From positions 1 through 35,182 of the forward strand of contig JAFSIW010000066.1 in assembly GCA_017439545.1 (NCBI GenBank): 35,182 bases of DNA, in the 5' to 3' direction. The notes under the pieces were generated by a model. The model saw only the letters and a program-made list of their open reading frames with translations, did no database searches and was not told where the DNA came from. The translations under genes and the position numbers were made by a program. This stretch comes from Clostridia bacterium. Lineage in GTDB: Bacteria; Bacillota; Clostridia; Oscillospirales; Acutalibacteraceae. Below are positions 17,360 to 24,692 of the stretch, piece by piece (within the stretch, counting starts at the first letter, position 1; each line of letters starts with the position of its first letter).

Positions 17360-17418
17360 ATTTGTACTTCACTTATTAAACGCAGCAAACGGTGGTTTCA
17401 CTCACCGATTTTACAAAT
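17360..17418 (-). promoter_or_regulatory. Structured leader of the dockerin gene
   Basis: The 5' leader has a 7-bp closing pair (ATTTGTA with TACAAAT, plus-strand 17412-17418 and 17360-17366) enclosing a hairpin CGGTG/CACCG (17390-17407). It ends shortly before the ribosome site. No known riboswitch class was matched. Confidence 0.4.
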
Positions 17419-17439
17419 TTTTTAAGTTTTTCTATTTAA

Positions 17440-17468
17440 ATTATACTATAAGCACTGTGGGGTGTCAA
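17440..17468 (-). promoter_or_regulatory. Promoter of the free-standing dockerin gene
   Basis: Consensus TTGACA (17463-17468), 17-bp spacer, TATAAT (17440-17445) on the minus strand. A strong sigma-A promoter for so small a secreted protein. Confidence 0.88.
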
Positions 17469-17506
17469 CCGGATAAGGGGATTTCATTGTTTTGCACAAA
17501 GGCCGC

Positions 17507-17525
17507 ATAATAATAATAATAATAA
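17507..17525. repeat. ATA microsatellite
   Basis: Six tandem ATA units between the divergent dockerin and ttcA-like promoters. Slippage here would change the distance between the two promoters but lies outside both cores. Confidence 0.8.
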
Positions 17526-17551
17526 GGCGTTTTCCACAAAAAACTAAGGGA

Positions 17552-17580
17552 TTGTGCAACCGCCCAAAAGGTGGTATAAT
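17552..17580 (+). promoter_or_regulatory. Promoter of the ttcA-like operon
   Basis: TTGTGC (17552-17557), 17-bp spacer, TATAAT (17575-17580), with transcription starting roughly 20 bases before the ATG at 17609. Confidence 0.75.
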
Positions 17581-17608
17581 AAGCACATCACCGTTGGGAG
17601 TGGAATGT

Positions 17609-18325
17609 ATGAGAAAATTATTAGGCTTGATTCGCATGGCCTGTGATAAATACAATATGATTGAAGAAGGCGACCGCATTGCTGTGGGGGTATCGGGAGG
17701 CAAAGACTCCCTCGCTCTGCTGGCAGGGTTAAAGGAACTGAAACGGTTTTATCCCAAGCAATTTGAGTTGGTTGCAGTCATGGCCGACCCTTGTTTTGGC
17801 AAGCAACCTGCCGACACCTCGGCATTGGAAGCTATGTGCAAAGAATGGGACGTTCCCCTGACGGTCAAGCGCACCGAATTGTACGAGATCATTTTTGAAA
17901 TTCGCAAAGAGACCAATCCTTGCAGTATGTGCGCCAAAATGCGCCGTGGGATTTTGCACGACACCGCCAAGGAACTGGGTTGCAACAAGGTGGCGCTGGG
18001 TCATACGGTAGACGACGCGGTGGAGACCTTTTATATGAATCTGTTTTCTTGCGGTCGCATTGGATGCTTTCAGCCGGTGACCTATCTGTCAAGAAAAGAC
18101 ATTACCATGATTCGCCCCATGCTGTATGCCGAAGAAAAGGATTCCATTCGGGTGTGCGACAAGCTGAATCTGCCTATTATTGAAAGCAAATGCCCCGCCA
18201 ACGAGCAAACCAACCGAGAAGATATGAAGCAGTTGGTGGCAGAGTTAAACCGCACCTATCCGGGGCTTGTGAACAAGACCATCGGTGCGCTGGAACGGCG
18301 GGAAATTGACGGTTGGAAGGAATAG
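17609..18325 (+). CDS. TtcA-family tRNA 2-thiolation ATPase
   Basis: 238 residues. A PP-loop ATPase of the TtcA group, whose characterised members thiolate C32 of tRNA through an Fe-S cluster. The PP-loop SGGKDS is at 29-34, cluster-type cysteines are Cys105 and Cys108 (CSMC) plus Cys195 (KCP), and GHTVDD is at 131-136. The ATG at 17609 with GGGAG upstream is chosen; an upstream extension would cross the promoter. It is first of four closely spaced plus-strand genes. Which tRNA it modifies in Firmicutes is uncertain, hence no symbol. Confidence 0.88.
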   Translation: MRKLLGLIRMACDKYNMIEEGDRIAVGVSGGKDSLALLAGLKELKRFYPKQFELVAVMADPCFGKQPADTSALEAMCKEWDVPLTVKRTELYEIIFEIRKETNPCSMCAKMRRGILHDTAKELGCNKVALGHTVDDAVETFYMNLFSCGRIGCFQPVTYLSRKDITMIRPMLYAEEKDSIRVCDKLNLPIIESKCPANEQTNREDMKQLVAELNRTYPGLVNKTIGALERREIDGWKE

Positions 18326-18332
18326 TTTTGTG

Positions 18333-18872
18333 ATGATAAAAGGATTTTTTGGACATTTGGGGGTGGTCATGCGCCACCGACGTCGGGTGATTGCCCATTG
18401 CAAAAAAGCGGGCATTTTTTGGCGGGGACTTCGCCACGACCTTTCTAAATATTCCCCCACCGAATTTTTGGCAGGGGTAAAATATTATCAGGGCTTTCGC
18501 AGTCCCAACGATGCCCAGCGGGAAGATAACGGCTATTCCGCCGCTTGGATGCATCACAAAGGGCGCAACCGCCATCATTTTGAGTATTGGACCGATTACG
18601 ATGCCAAAACCAAACAGATCGTGCCCATCGAAATGCCAAAAAAATACGTTGCCGAAATGTTTTGCGACCGTTTGGCGGCATCCAAAATCTATAACGGCAA
18701 AAGCTATACCGACCGTGAGCCCCTCAACTACTTTTTCAAAGCCAAAGGGGTGCGGGTGATTCATCCCGCCACCTCTGATTTACTGGAGCATCTGCTCACC
18801 CTGTTGGCAAACGAGGGAGAAGCCGCCGCTTTTTCGGCGGTGCGACAAATGCTGAAAGAGGACAAAGGATGA
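18333..18872 (+). CDS. DUF5662 family protein
   Basis: 179 residues, no signal peptide or membrane helix. It has many conserved His/Asp residues in an HD-like pattern: VIAHCKKAG, RHDLSKYSPTEF, WMHHKGRNRHHFEYW. This suggests a metal-binding, possibly hydrolytic, all-helical protein; that is inference, as the family has no established function. It begins seven bases after the ttcA-like stop (AAGGAA just upstream; GTG at 18330 is an alternative start) and overlaps apbE by four bases, so it is translated in the same operon. Confidence 0.8.
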   Translation: MIKGFFGHLGVVMRHRRRVIAHCKKAGIFWRGLRHDLSKYSPTEFLAGVKYYQGFRSPNDAQREDNGYSAAWMHHKGRNRHHFEYWTDYDAKTKQIVPIEMPKKYVAEMFCDRLAASKIYNGKSYTDREPLNYFFKAKGVRVIHPATSDLLEHLLTLLANEGEAAAFSAVRQMLKEDKG

Positions 18873-19834
18873 AACGGTATCTGCTGATTTTGCTGTGTGC
18901 CCTCTGTTTGCTGGCAGGATGCACAGGCAAGCCGCAATCTCAAACCAAAGAACTGTTCGCTATGGATACGGTGATGCATCTGACGGTATATAGCCAAGAG
19001 GATGGGGTACTGAAACAAGGGGAAGAAGAAATTCGTCGTTTAGAAACTTTGTTTTCGGTCACCGACGAGAATAGCGATATCGCCCGTCTGAATCAAAGTA
19101 AGGGGCAGTGGGTGACGGTATCGGATGAAACTGCAAGGCTTCTCACCCTTGCCAAAGAATATGCCAAGCAAACCGAGGGGCGGTTTGACCCCACGGTGTA
19201 TCCTGCGGTGATGGCTTGGGGCTTTACCACCGACCAAAAACGGGTGCCCTCCCAAGAGGAGTTAGACGGGTTGCCCACCCTTGTGGATTACAACCAAATC
19301 GAAATTAAGGGCACACAGGTGCGCCTGCCCAAAGAAATGGGTGTTGATCTTGGCGCTATTGCCAAAGGTTACGCCGCTGACCGTGTGAAAGCCCTTTATG
19401 AAGCCGCAGGGGTTTCGGGGATTTTATCCTTGGGCGGCAACGTGCTGACCATTGGACATAAGCCCGACGGCACGCCCTTTACGGTTGCCATCCAAGATCC
19501 CCAAAATGCCGCCGCCACTCTTGGGGTGCTTACCTTAAAAGGGGGACAGGCGGCAGTGACCTCGGGGGATTATCAGCGTTATTTTGAACAAAACGGGGTG
19601 CGGTATCACCACATTTTAGACCCTAAAACCGCCGCCCCCGCCAAAAGCGATCTGACCTCGGTCACAATCATTGCCGATTCCGCCGCCAAGGCAGATGCCT
19701 ATGCCACCGCCTTGTTTGTGGCAGGGAAAGAACAAGCCCTCTCCCTTGCCAAAACCTTAAACGTGCAAGCGGTTTTGGTCACCAAAGACGGGCAAATCCA
19801 TTGTACCGACGACGTACAATTTACTCCCTCGTAA
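18869..19834 (+). CDS. apbE: FAD:protein FMN transferase, ApbE-type lipoprotein
   Basis: 321 residues with a lipoprotein signal peptide (lipobox LAGC, Cys18), so anchored outside the membrane. ApbE attaches FMN covalently to threonine in extracytoplasmic flavoproteins such as Rnf and Nqr subunits. Visible motifs: FAMDTVMHLTVY near the start, GVDLGAIAKGYAAD, LSLGGNVLTIG, and HHILDPKTAAPAKSDLTSVTIIA with the Mg-binding region. Its protein substrate is not encoded in this window. It overlaps the preceding gene by ATGA and lies 13 bases before the MocR-like gene. Confidence 0.94.
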   Translation: MKRYLLILLCALCLLAGCTGKPQSQTKELFAMDTVMHLTVYSQEDGVLKQGEEEIRRLETLFSVTDENSDIARLNQSKGQWVTVSDETARLLTLAKEYAKQTEGRFDPTVYPAVMAWGFTTDQKRVPSQEELDGLPTLVDYNQIEIKGTQVRLPKEMGVDLGAIAKGYAADRVKALYEAAGVSGILSLGGNVLTIGHKPDGTPFTVAIQDPQNAAATLGVLTLKGGQAAVTSGDYQRYFEQNGVRYHHILDPKTAAPAKSDLTSVTIIADSAAKADAYATALFVAGKEQALSLAKTLNVQAVLVTKDGQIHCTDDVQFTPS

Positions 19835-19847
19835 AGCAGGTGAAATC

Positions 19848-20921
19848 ATGAACTATCGTATTGACAAATCCCACTCCCAAACCGCCTATTTGCAACTCTA
19901 CGCCCAACTGCGGCGGGATATTGTAAACGGGGTGTTCCCCTTTGGGGCGAAACTGCCGTCCAAACGGTTGCTTTCGGAAGAAGTTGGGGTCAGCTTGATT
20001 ACGGTGGAGCATGCCTATAACATTTTGTGCGACGAGGGATATGTGGAATCCCGTCAGCGTAGCGGCTATTTTGCCGCTTATCGGTCGGGGGAATTGCTGT
20101 CTGCCGCCGAACCCGTTTCTGTTTCGGCTGTGGAGTTGCCCCCTTTGCCCAAAGGGGATTTCCCCTTTTCGGTGCTTGCCAAATCTATGCGACGGGTGTT
20201 GTCGACCTACGGCGACCATTTGTTGCAAAAATCCCCCAATCAAGGATTGGCGGTATTGCGGGAATTCATTGCCGCCTATCTTGCCCGTAACAACGGTATG
20301 CAGGTAACAGCCGAACAAATTGTGATCGGTTCGGGAGCGGAGTATTTATACAGCTTGATTTTGCAGTTGTTGGGACAAGAACGGGTCTACGGATTGGAAG
20401 ATCCTTCTTATGAAAAGATCCGCAAGGTTTACGAGATCGGCGGCGGTGTTTGCCGCATGCTGAAAATGGGAAAAGACGGCATTACCACCAAAGCCCTTTC
20501 CACCACCGATGCCACCGTGTTGCACGTGACCCCCTTCCACAGTTATCCCAGCGGGGTGACCGCTTCTGCCTCGAAACGGCGGGAGTATTTAGATTTTGTT
20601 GACCGCAAAAACGGGGTGCTGATTGAAGATAATTACGATTCGGAACTCACCCCCTCCAAGAAAAATGAAGAAACCTTGTTCGCTTTAGACACCAAAGGGC
20701 GGGTAATTTATCTTAACACCTTTTCTCACACCATCGCCCCCTCCATGCGGGTGGGCTATATGGTGTTGCCCCAAAATCTGCTTGCTCCTTTTGAAGAAAA
20801 GTTGGGCTTTTATTCCTGCACTGTGCCGGTGTTTGAACAGCTGGTGCTTGCCGATTTGCTGAACAGCGGTGATTTTGAACGGCACGTCAATCGGGTGCGG
20901 CGGGCAAGACGAAAAAAATAA
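19848..20921 (+). CDS. MocR/PdxR-like regulator, truncated, without the PLP lysine
   Basis: 357 residues. An N-terminal GntR winged helix (about 10-75: QLRRDIVNGVFPFGAKLPSKRLLSEEVGVS) is fused to an aminotransferase fold I domain. Two defects are visible. The lysine that forms the PLP Schiff base in the usual TFSKT motif is His (TFSHTIAPSMRVGYM, His294). The protein also stops at FERHVNRVRRARRKK, about 100 residues short of normal MocR length, losing the C-terminal small domain. The end falls in a seven-A run (20912-20918), but neither alternative frame restores family sequence. The next gene encodes a pyridoxal-type kinase, which fits a PdxR-like role. It may be a regulator that no longer binds PLP covalently, or a decaying gene. 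Confidence 0.8.
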   Translation: MNYRIDKSHSQTAYLQLYAQLRRDIVNGVFPFGAKLPSKRLLSEEVGVSLITVEHAYNILCDEGYVESRQRSGYFAAYRSGELLSAAEPVSVSAVELPPLPKGDFPFSVLAKSMRRVLSTYGDHLLQKSPNQGLAVLREFIAAYLARNNGMQVTAEQIVIGSGAEYLYSLILQLLGQERVYGLEDPSYEKIRKVYEIGGGVCRMLKMGKDGITTKALSTTDATVLHVTPFHSYPSGVTASASKRREYLDFVDRKNGVLIEDNYDSELTPSKKNEETLFALDTKGRVIYLNTFSHTIAPSMRVGYMVLPQNLLAPFEEKLGFYSCTVPVFEQLVLADLLNSGDFERHVNRVRRARRKK

Positions 20922-20953
20922 TCTGGTCTTATAAAAAGTTCCTCATTTGGCTA

Positions 20954-20981
20954 TTTACACAATACCAATTTGGTGTATAAT
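20954..20981 (+). promoter_or_regulatory. pdxK promoter with a possible operator in the spacer
   Basis: TTTACA (20954-20959), 16-bp spacer, TATAAT (20976-20981). The spacer contains an 11-base perfect inverted repeat, ACCAA-T-TTGGT (20964-20974), and ATTTGG also occurs 23 bases upstream in direct orientation. Inverted plus direct repeats are typical MocR/PdxR binding geometry. Confidence 0.65.
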
Positions 20982-21014
20982 GGGATAAAATTTGCAAATA
21001 AGGAGCTTTTTGTT

Positions 21015-21842
21015 ATGTCTTATAAAAAAATCCTTACCATTCAAGATATTTCCTGCGTGGGGCAATGCTCTTTAACGGTAGCCCTGCCTATTCTGTCGGC
21101 TTGCGGGGTAGAAACCTGCGTGTTGCCCTCGGCGGTGCTGTCTACCCATACCGCAGGGTTTTCGGGCTACACTTTTCGGGATTTAACCGAAGATATGCCC
21201 GATATTTGCGCCCATTGGGTCAAAGAAGGCATCACCTTTGACGGGGTGTATACCGGTTATCTGGGCAGTACCAAGCAGATCCAATACGTAAAAGAAATTA
21301 TCGCCGCCACTGCGGCAGAGGGGCTGGTCATTGTGGACCCCGCCATGGCGGACAACGGCAAGTTGTATCCCGGTTTCGATGAGGCATTTGTGGAAGAAAT
21401 GAAGAGCCTTTGTGCCAAAGCGGATTACGTGGTGCCAAACTTGACCGAAGCCTGTCTGCTCACCGATACGCCCTACCAAACCGATTATGATAAAGCATAC
21501 ATCGACGGCATTGTGGCAAAACTGCTTGCTATGGGCGCCAAAACCGTGGTGTTTACGGGCGTGAGCTTTCACGAGGGAAAAACCGGTGTGTTGGTGAGCA
21601 CGAAAGAAAGTTCGGAATATTATGAACACGATTTTCTGCCCAACAGTTGCCACGGCACAGGGGATATTTATTCCTCCGCCTTTGCAGGGGCTTTACTCAA
21701 CGGAAAACCCCCTTACGATGCCGCTCGCATCGCCGCCGACTACACAGTGGCATGCATCAAAGAAACCGCCAAACTTGACAACCATTGGTACGGCGCGGCC
21801 TTTGAACCTGCGTTGGGAGCATTGATTGAATCTTTAAAATAA
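21015..21842 (+). CDS. pdxK: Pyridoxal/pyridoxamine kinase (PfkB-like)
   Basis: 275 residues. It phosphorylates B6 vitamers with ATP to feed the PLP salvage pathway. MSYKKILTIQDISCVGQCSLTVALPILSA-type N-terminus with family residues, VVPNLTEACLLT, and the anion-hole/catalytic motif CHGTGDIYSSAFAGALL with Asp near residue 218. The ATG at 21015 has AAGGAG nine bases upstream; earlier in-frame codons fall inside the promoter. It has its own promoter and follows a MocR-like regulator. ThiD-type hydroxymethylpyrimidine kinase is a less likely alternative. Confidence 0.88.
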   Translation: MSYKKILTIQDISCVGQCSLTVALPILSACGVETCVLPSAVLSTHTAGFSGYTFRDLTEDMPDICAHWVKEGITFDGVYTGYLGSTKQIQYVKEIIAATAAEGLVIVDPAMADNGKLYPGFDEAFVEEMKSLCAKADYVVPNLTEACLLTDTPYQTDYDKAYIDGIVAKLLAMGAKTVVFTGVSFHEGKTGVLVSTKESSEYYEHDFLPNSCHGTGDIYSSAFAGALLNGKPPYDAARIAADYTVACIKETAKLDNHWYGAAFEPALGALIESLK

Positions 21843-21853
21843 TACGGCAAAAC

Positions 21854-21884
21854 AAAAAGACACATCAATTGATGTGTCTTTTTT
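21854..21884. terminator. Bidirectional terminator between pdxK and jag
   Basis: Nearly perfect palindrome AAAAAGACACATCAA/TTGATGTGTCTTTTTT. It supplies a hairpin and T run for both convergent transcripts. Confidence 0.9.
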
Positions 21885-21899
21885 GTTATTTGTTAGGAA

Positions 21900-22850
21900 T
21901 TAACCGATGCGACCGTACAAAGGAGCGGAATCCATATCCTTCTTTTGTTCGCGGTTGGGGTCGGCTTTGGGAGCGGAATTGCGATTGCCACGGTTGCCGC
22001 CGCGGTTCCCACGGTTACCGCCCTTGCCTTTTTCGGTGCCGATAACCACCTTACGGTTGGGTTCTTCCCCCACCGACCAGGAGGTAACACCCTTCACGTC
22101 CTGCACGGCAGTGTGAATGATGCGGCGTTCATAAGGATTCATAGGCTCAAGGGTCATATTGCGACCGGTCTTTACGGCTTGGTTGGCCATTCTGCGAGCC
22201 AGAGAACGCAGGGTTTTTTCCCGTTTTTCACGGTAGTCCCCAATGTTCAGGGTGATGCGTTGATAATCGCCCTCACCACGGTTGGCAACCAGAGTGGTAA
22301 GATATTGCAAAGCATCCAGAGTTTCGCCGCGGCGACCAACGATGGCGCCCAAATGATCCCCTTCCAGTACAATGGCAAGATTGCTGTCCAACTGACCGCC
22401 GGTCACCTTGGCTTCAATCTCCATTTTTTCCAATACAGAGGTCACAAATGCCACACCGGTGTCTACCATGGCTTTTTTGGCAGGATCTTCCACCGCAACC
22501 AATTCGGGCTTGGCTTTTTCGGGGGCTTGTGCCTTTTCTTCGGCAGGTTTTTCTGCCTTTTTGGGTTTTTGGGTGTTCTTTTGTTTTTGATTTTTGGGCT
22601 TGTCGGCCGATTTTTTGTCGGCACGTTCATATTTTTCGACCCGTTTTAAGGGCTTGTCGTCAGGAATTTCGTAAAACGCTTTTACCTTGGCCTTGCAACC
22701 GCCGAACAGACCCAACACTTTTTTCTTGGGCAGTTCAATAATCTCAAATTGCACGTCAACGTTTTCGGGAATGACATCTCCCAAACCGGCCAATGCGTTT
22801 TCTTTGGCCTCGGCAACATCGGCGCCAAGAGCAACACTTTCTCTAATCAA
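21900..22850 (-). CDS. jag: Jag/EloR (KhpB) RNA-binding protein
   Basis: 316 residues. Jag_N domain at 1-60 with the KKKVLGLFGG motif, a Lys/Ala/Pro/Glu-rich linker (about 70-125), a KH domain with GDHLGAIVGRRGETLDALQ, and an R3H domain (MNPYERRIIHTAVQ). The family forms a KhpA-KhpB RNA-binding pair affecting cell elongation. Unusually, about 50 residues follow R3H, rich in Gly, Asn and Arg (repeats of GNRG), likely disordered and RNA-binding. It lies three bases after yidC at the end of the rpmH cluster. Confidence 0.93.
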   Translation of the reverse strand: MIRESVALGADVAEAKENALAGLGDVIPENVDVQFEIIELPKKKVLGLFGGCKAKVKAFYEIPDDKPLKRVEKYERADKKSADKPKNQKQKNTQKPKKAEKPAEEKAQAPEKAKPELVAVEDPAKKAMVDTGVAFVTSVLEKMEIEAKVTGGQLDSNLAIVLEGDHLGAIVGRRGETLDALQYLTTLVANRGEGDYQRITLNIGDYREKREKTLRSLARRMANQAVKTGRNMTLEPMNPYERRIIHTAVQDVKGVTSWSVGEEPNRKVVIGTEKGKGGNRGNRGGNRGNRNSAPKADPNREQKKDMDSAPLYGRIG

Positions 22851-22853
22851 GGA

Positions 22854-23789
22854 TTACACCTCACTGTTAGCTTCTTTGAGTTCCCGTTCTTTCTTTTTGC
22901 GCTCAGCCACGGTTTTGGCGGCTTCACGAGCGGCAATGGTATAGGGACCGTAATATTTGTTGGTAAAGATTTGAATGATCATGTTCACAAGGTTGGAGCA
23001 AGCCCAATAGAAACCGACCGCACCGGGAACGGTGAAAGCGATCCACAAAGACATCAAAGGCATCAGCAGCATCATAGCGCCCATACCGGCAGCCTGAGGA
23101 TTGTTCTTCTTTTGCATTTGCATCGAGATCACAGAGGACAGCATAGAGGTTGCAAAAGAGAACAAGGGAATCAGCCAGATCCAATCTTCTGAGGTAAGGG
23201 AGCCGAATTTTAAGGTAAATTCCGGCGTATCTGCCAAATTCAACCCGAAAAAGTTGAAGTTCAGGGTTTTGATAGGCTCTACCAAAGGAGAGAAAGTGGC
23301 ACTGTCTTTACTGACCAAAAAGTCGATGTTGTTTACAATGTCAAGCTCGGTCAGGTTTTTGATGTCAGGAAGGAATTCTTTGGCTTTTGCCAGCGCAACC
23401 TTTACGGTTTCGGAGGAAATGCCGGACAGAATGTAAGACAAAGGACTGCGAATGGCTTGCCAAACGCCCCACAGGAAAGGCAGACGGACCAAAAGGGTCC
23501 AGCAACCGCCCATCATGCTGACCTTTTCTTTTTGATACAAGGCTTGCATCTCGGTTTGATAGCGGCGTTGGTCGTCGCCGCAACGTTCTTTTAACGCCTC
23601 CAGCTTGGGGCGCAGGGCGGCCTGCTTGGCGGTCGCCTTTTGTTGTTTGATGGTAAGCGGAAGGAAAATCAAGTTTACCAGCAAGGTGAATAAAATGATA
23701 GCATAGGCATAGTTATCCAACTGAATCAGACCCAACAGGTCATACAATTGTTTTAAGATCCAGCCCATAGCGCTGTAAATGTAAGTCAT
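22854..23789 (-). CDS. yidC: YidC/Oxa1/SpoIIIJ membrane protein insertase
   Basis: 311 residues, Gram-positive YidC1 type without the large periplasmic domain. It has about five transmembrane segments: an N-terminal helix, NYAYAIILFTLLVNLIFLPLTIKQQKA, the region beginning CWTLLVRLPFLWGVWQAI, and two C-terminal helices ending SNLVNMIIQIFTNKYYGPY. The basic coiled hairpin between helices (KLEALKERCGDDQRRYQTEMQ) is present. It inserts membrane proteins with or without Sec. It overlaps yidD by four bases. Confidence 0.96.
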   Translation of the reverse strand: MTYIYSAMGWILKQLYDLLGLIQLDNYAYAIILFTLLVNLIFLPLTIKQQKATAKQAALRPKLEALKERCGDDQRRYQTEMQALYQKEKVSMMGGCWTLLVRLPFLWGVWQAIRSPLSYILSGISSETVKVALAKAKEFLPDIKNLTELDIVNNIDFLVSKDSATFSPLVEPIKTLNFNFFGLNLADTPEFTLKFGSLTSEDWIWLIPLFSFATSMLSSVISMQMQKKNNPQAAGMGAMMLLMPLMSLWIAFTVPGAVGFYWACSNLVNMIIQIFTNKYYGPYTIAAREAAKTVAERKKKERELKEANSEV

Positions 23790-24031
23790 TTCTTTTTCCT
23801 CCGTTTAACATCGTCCCACGTAAGGGGGACAGGGTCATAACCCCCTTCAAAAAAGGGGTTACAGCGGCAGAATCTGCACACTGATAAAGCCATTCCGCGA
23901 AAAAAACCGAATCGCTCCAGCGCCTCAATGGCATAAGAGGAGCAGGTGGGAACAAACCGACAACAAGGCGGCACAAGGGGAGAGATCCCCCTTTGGTACA
24001 GCCGAATGAAAAAAACGGCAATCTTTTTCAT
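23786..24031 (-). CDS. yidD: Membrane protein insertion efficiency factor YidD
   Basis: 81 residues. It has the family core LYQRGISPLVPPCCRFVPTCSSYA-like segment with conserved cysteines, then CRFCRCNPFFEGGYDPVP near the C-terminus. It is a small amphipathic membrane-associated protein that assists YidC. It overlaps both neighbours by four bases (rnpA and yidC), showing translational coupling. Confidence 0.96.
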   Translation of the reverse strand: MKKIAVFFIRLYQRGISPLVPPCCRFVPTCSSYAIEALERFGFFRGMALSVCRFCRCNPFFEGGYDPVPLTWDDVKRRKKK

Positions 24032-24378
24032 GGCGCAATCAATCCTAACTCGGTGAGTTGCGCCGCCATGACGGTTTGCAATTGGGTGCTTTTTATGTGA
24101 TGGGTGCGAGTGCGGGCCACAAACACAATGTCGTAGGACCCCTCAATATGGGGGGAGAGGGCGCGATAGGCCTCTCGAATAACACGGCGGGCGCGATTGC
24201 GCTGAACCGCGTTGCCGATCTTTTTAGACGTTGTGATCCCCACACGGCAAAATCCCGCACGGTTTTTCATCACATACGTAACCAATGCAGGATGCACCTT
24301 AGACTTGCCCCGCCCGTAAAGGCGACGGAAATCCTTGTTTTCATTTAACACCGCGAGTTTTGTCAATGGATTTGACAC
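24028..24378 (-). CDS. rnpA: Ribonuclease P protein component
   Basis: 116 residues. The protein subunit of RNase P, which matures tRNA 5' ends. Conserved NENKDFRRLYGRGKS near the N-terminus and the RNA-binding RNR box (NAVQRNRARRVIREAYR). Start uncertain: a GTG at 24378 has AGGAAA eight bases upstream, while a TTG at 24366 better matches the family N-terminus and has AGGAG eleven bases upstream. It follows rpmH by about 40-50 bases. Confidence 0.94.
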   Translation of the reverse strand: MSNPLTKLAVLNENKDFRRLYGRGKSKVHPALVTYVMKNRAGFCRVGITTSKKIGNAVQRNRARRVIREAYRALSPHIEGSYDIVFVARTRTHHIKSTQLQTVMAAQLTELGLIAP

Positions 24379-24418
24379 TCCTGTTATTTCCTGCCGGAAT
24401 GTAATGGTGGGAGAGCGA

Positions 24419-24553
24419 TTAGGCGCTCAATACCTTGCGGCCCCGTGCTCTGCGACGAGCCAATACTTTGCGACCGTTGGCAGTGCTCATTCTTGCGCGG
24501 AAACCGTGCACGCGGCTGCGATGACGCTTTTTGGGTTGATAAGTTCTCAGCAT
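24419..24553 (-). CDS. rpmH: 50S ribosomal protein L34
   Basis: 44 residues, canonical length. It begins [13 protein letters not shown] and contains the strongly conserved [16 protein letters not shown], followed by a basic tail. A longer upstream extension of the frame crosses the leader and is rejected. It is the first gene of the rpmH-rnpA-yidD-yidC-jag cluster, behind a consensus promoter. dnaA, usually divergent beside it, is absent. Confidence 0.97.
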   Translation of the reverse strand: MLRTYQPKKRHRSRVHGFRARMSTANGRKVLARRRARGRKVLSA

Positions 24554-24647
24554 TGGAAATACACTCCTTTCAAGGATAAAAATGGGTGATATGAATCGTG
24601 GTATGGCTTGCACGGCATAGCCGTCCAACATACACACTGATTTTCCT

Positions 24648-24677
24648 ATTATAATGGAAGAACGGCTGATTTGTCAA
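24648..24677 (-). promoter_or_regulatory. rpmH promoter
   Basis: Consensus TTGACA (24672-24677) and TATAAT (24648-24653) with an 18-bp spacer (17 if read as TTATAAT). It gives a leader of about 90 bases containing a small ACGGC-TAT-GCCGT hairpin. No terminator is seen between the upstream DUF5050 gene and this promoter, so some read-through is possible. Confidence 0.88.
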
Positions 24678-24692
24678 CCACTATTTCAAAAA

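Noticed and set aside
17507-17525. Phase-variable control by the ATA repeat
   Set aside because: The repeat lies between, not inside, the two divergent promoters, and its unit of three would not alter any frame.
24554-24692. Chromosome origin beside rpmH
   Set aside because: No dnaA gene, no DnaA-box cluster and no AT-rich unwinding element are visible; the gap is explained by the rpmH promoter and leader.
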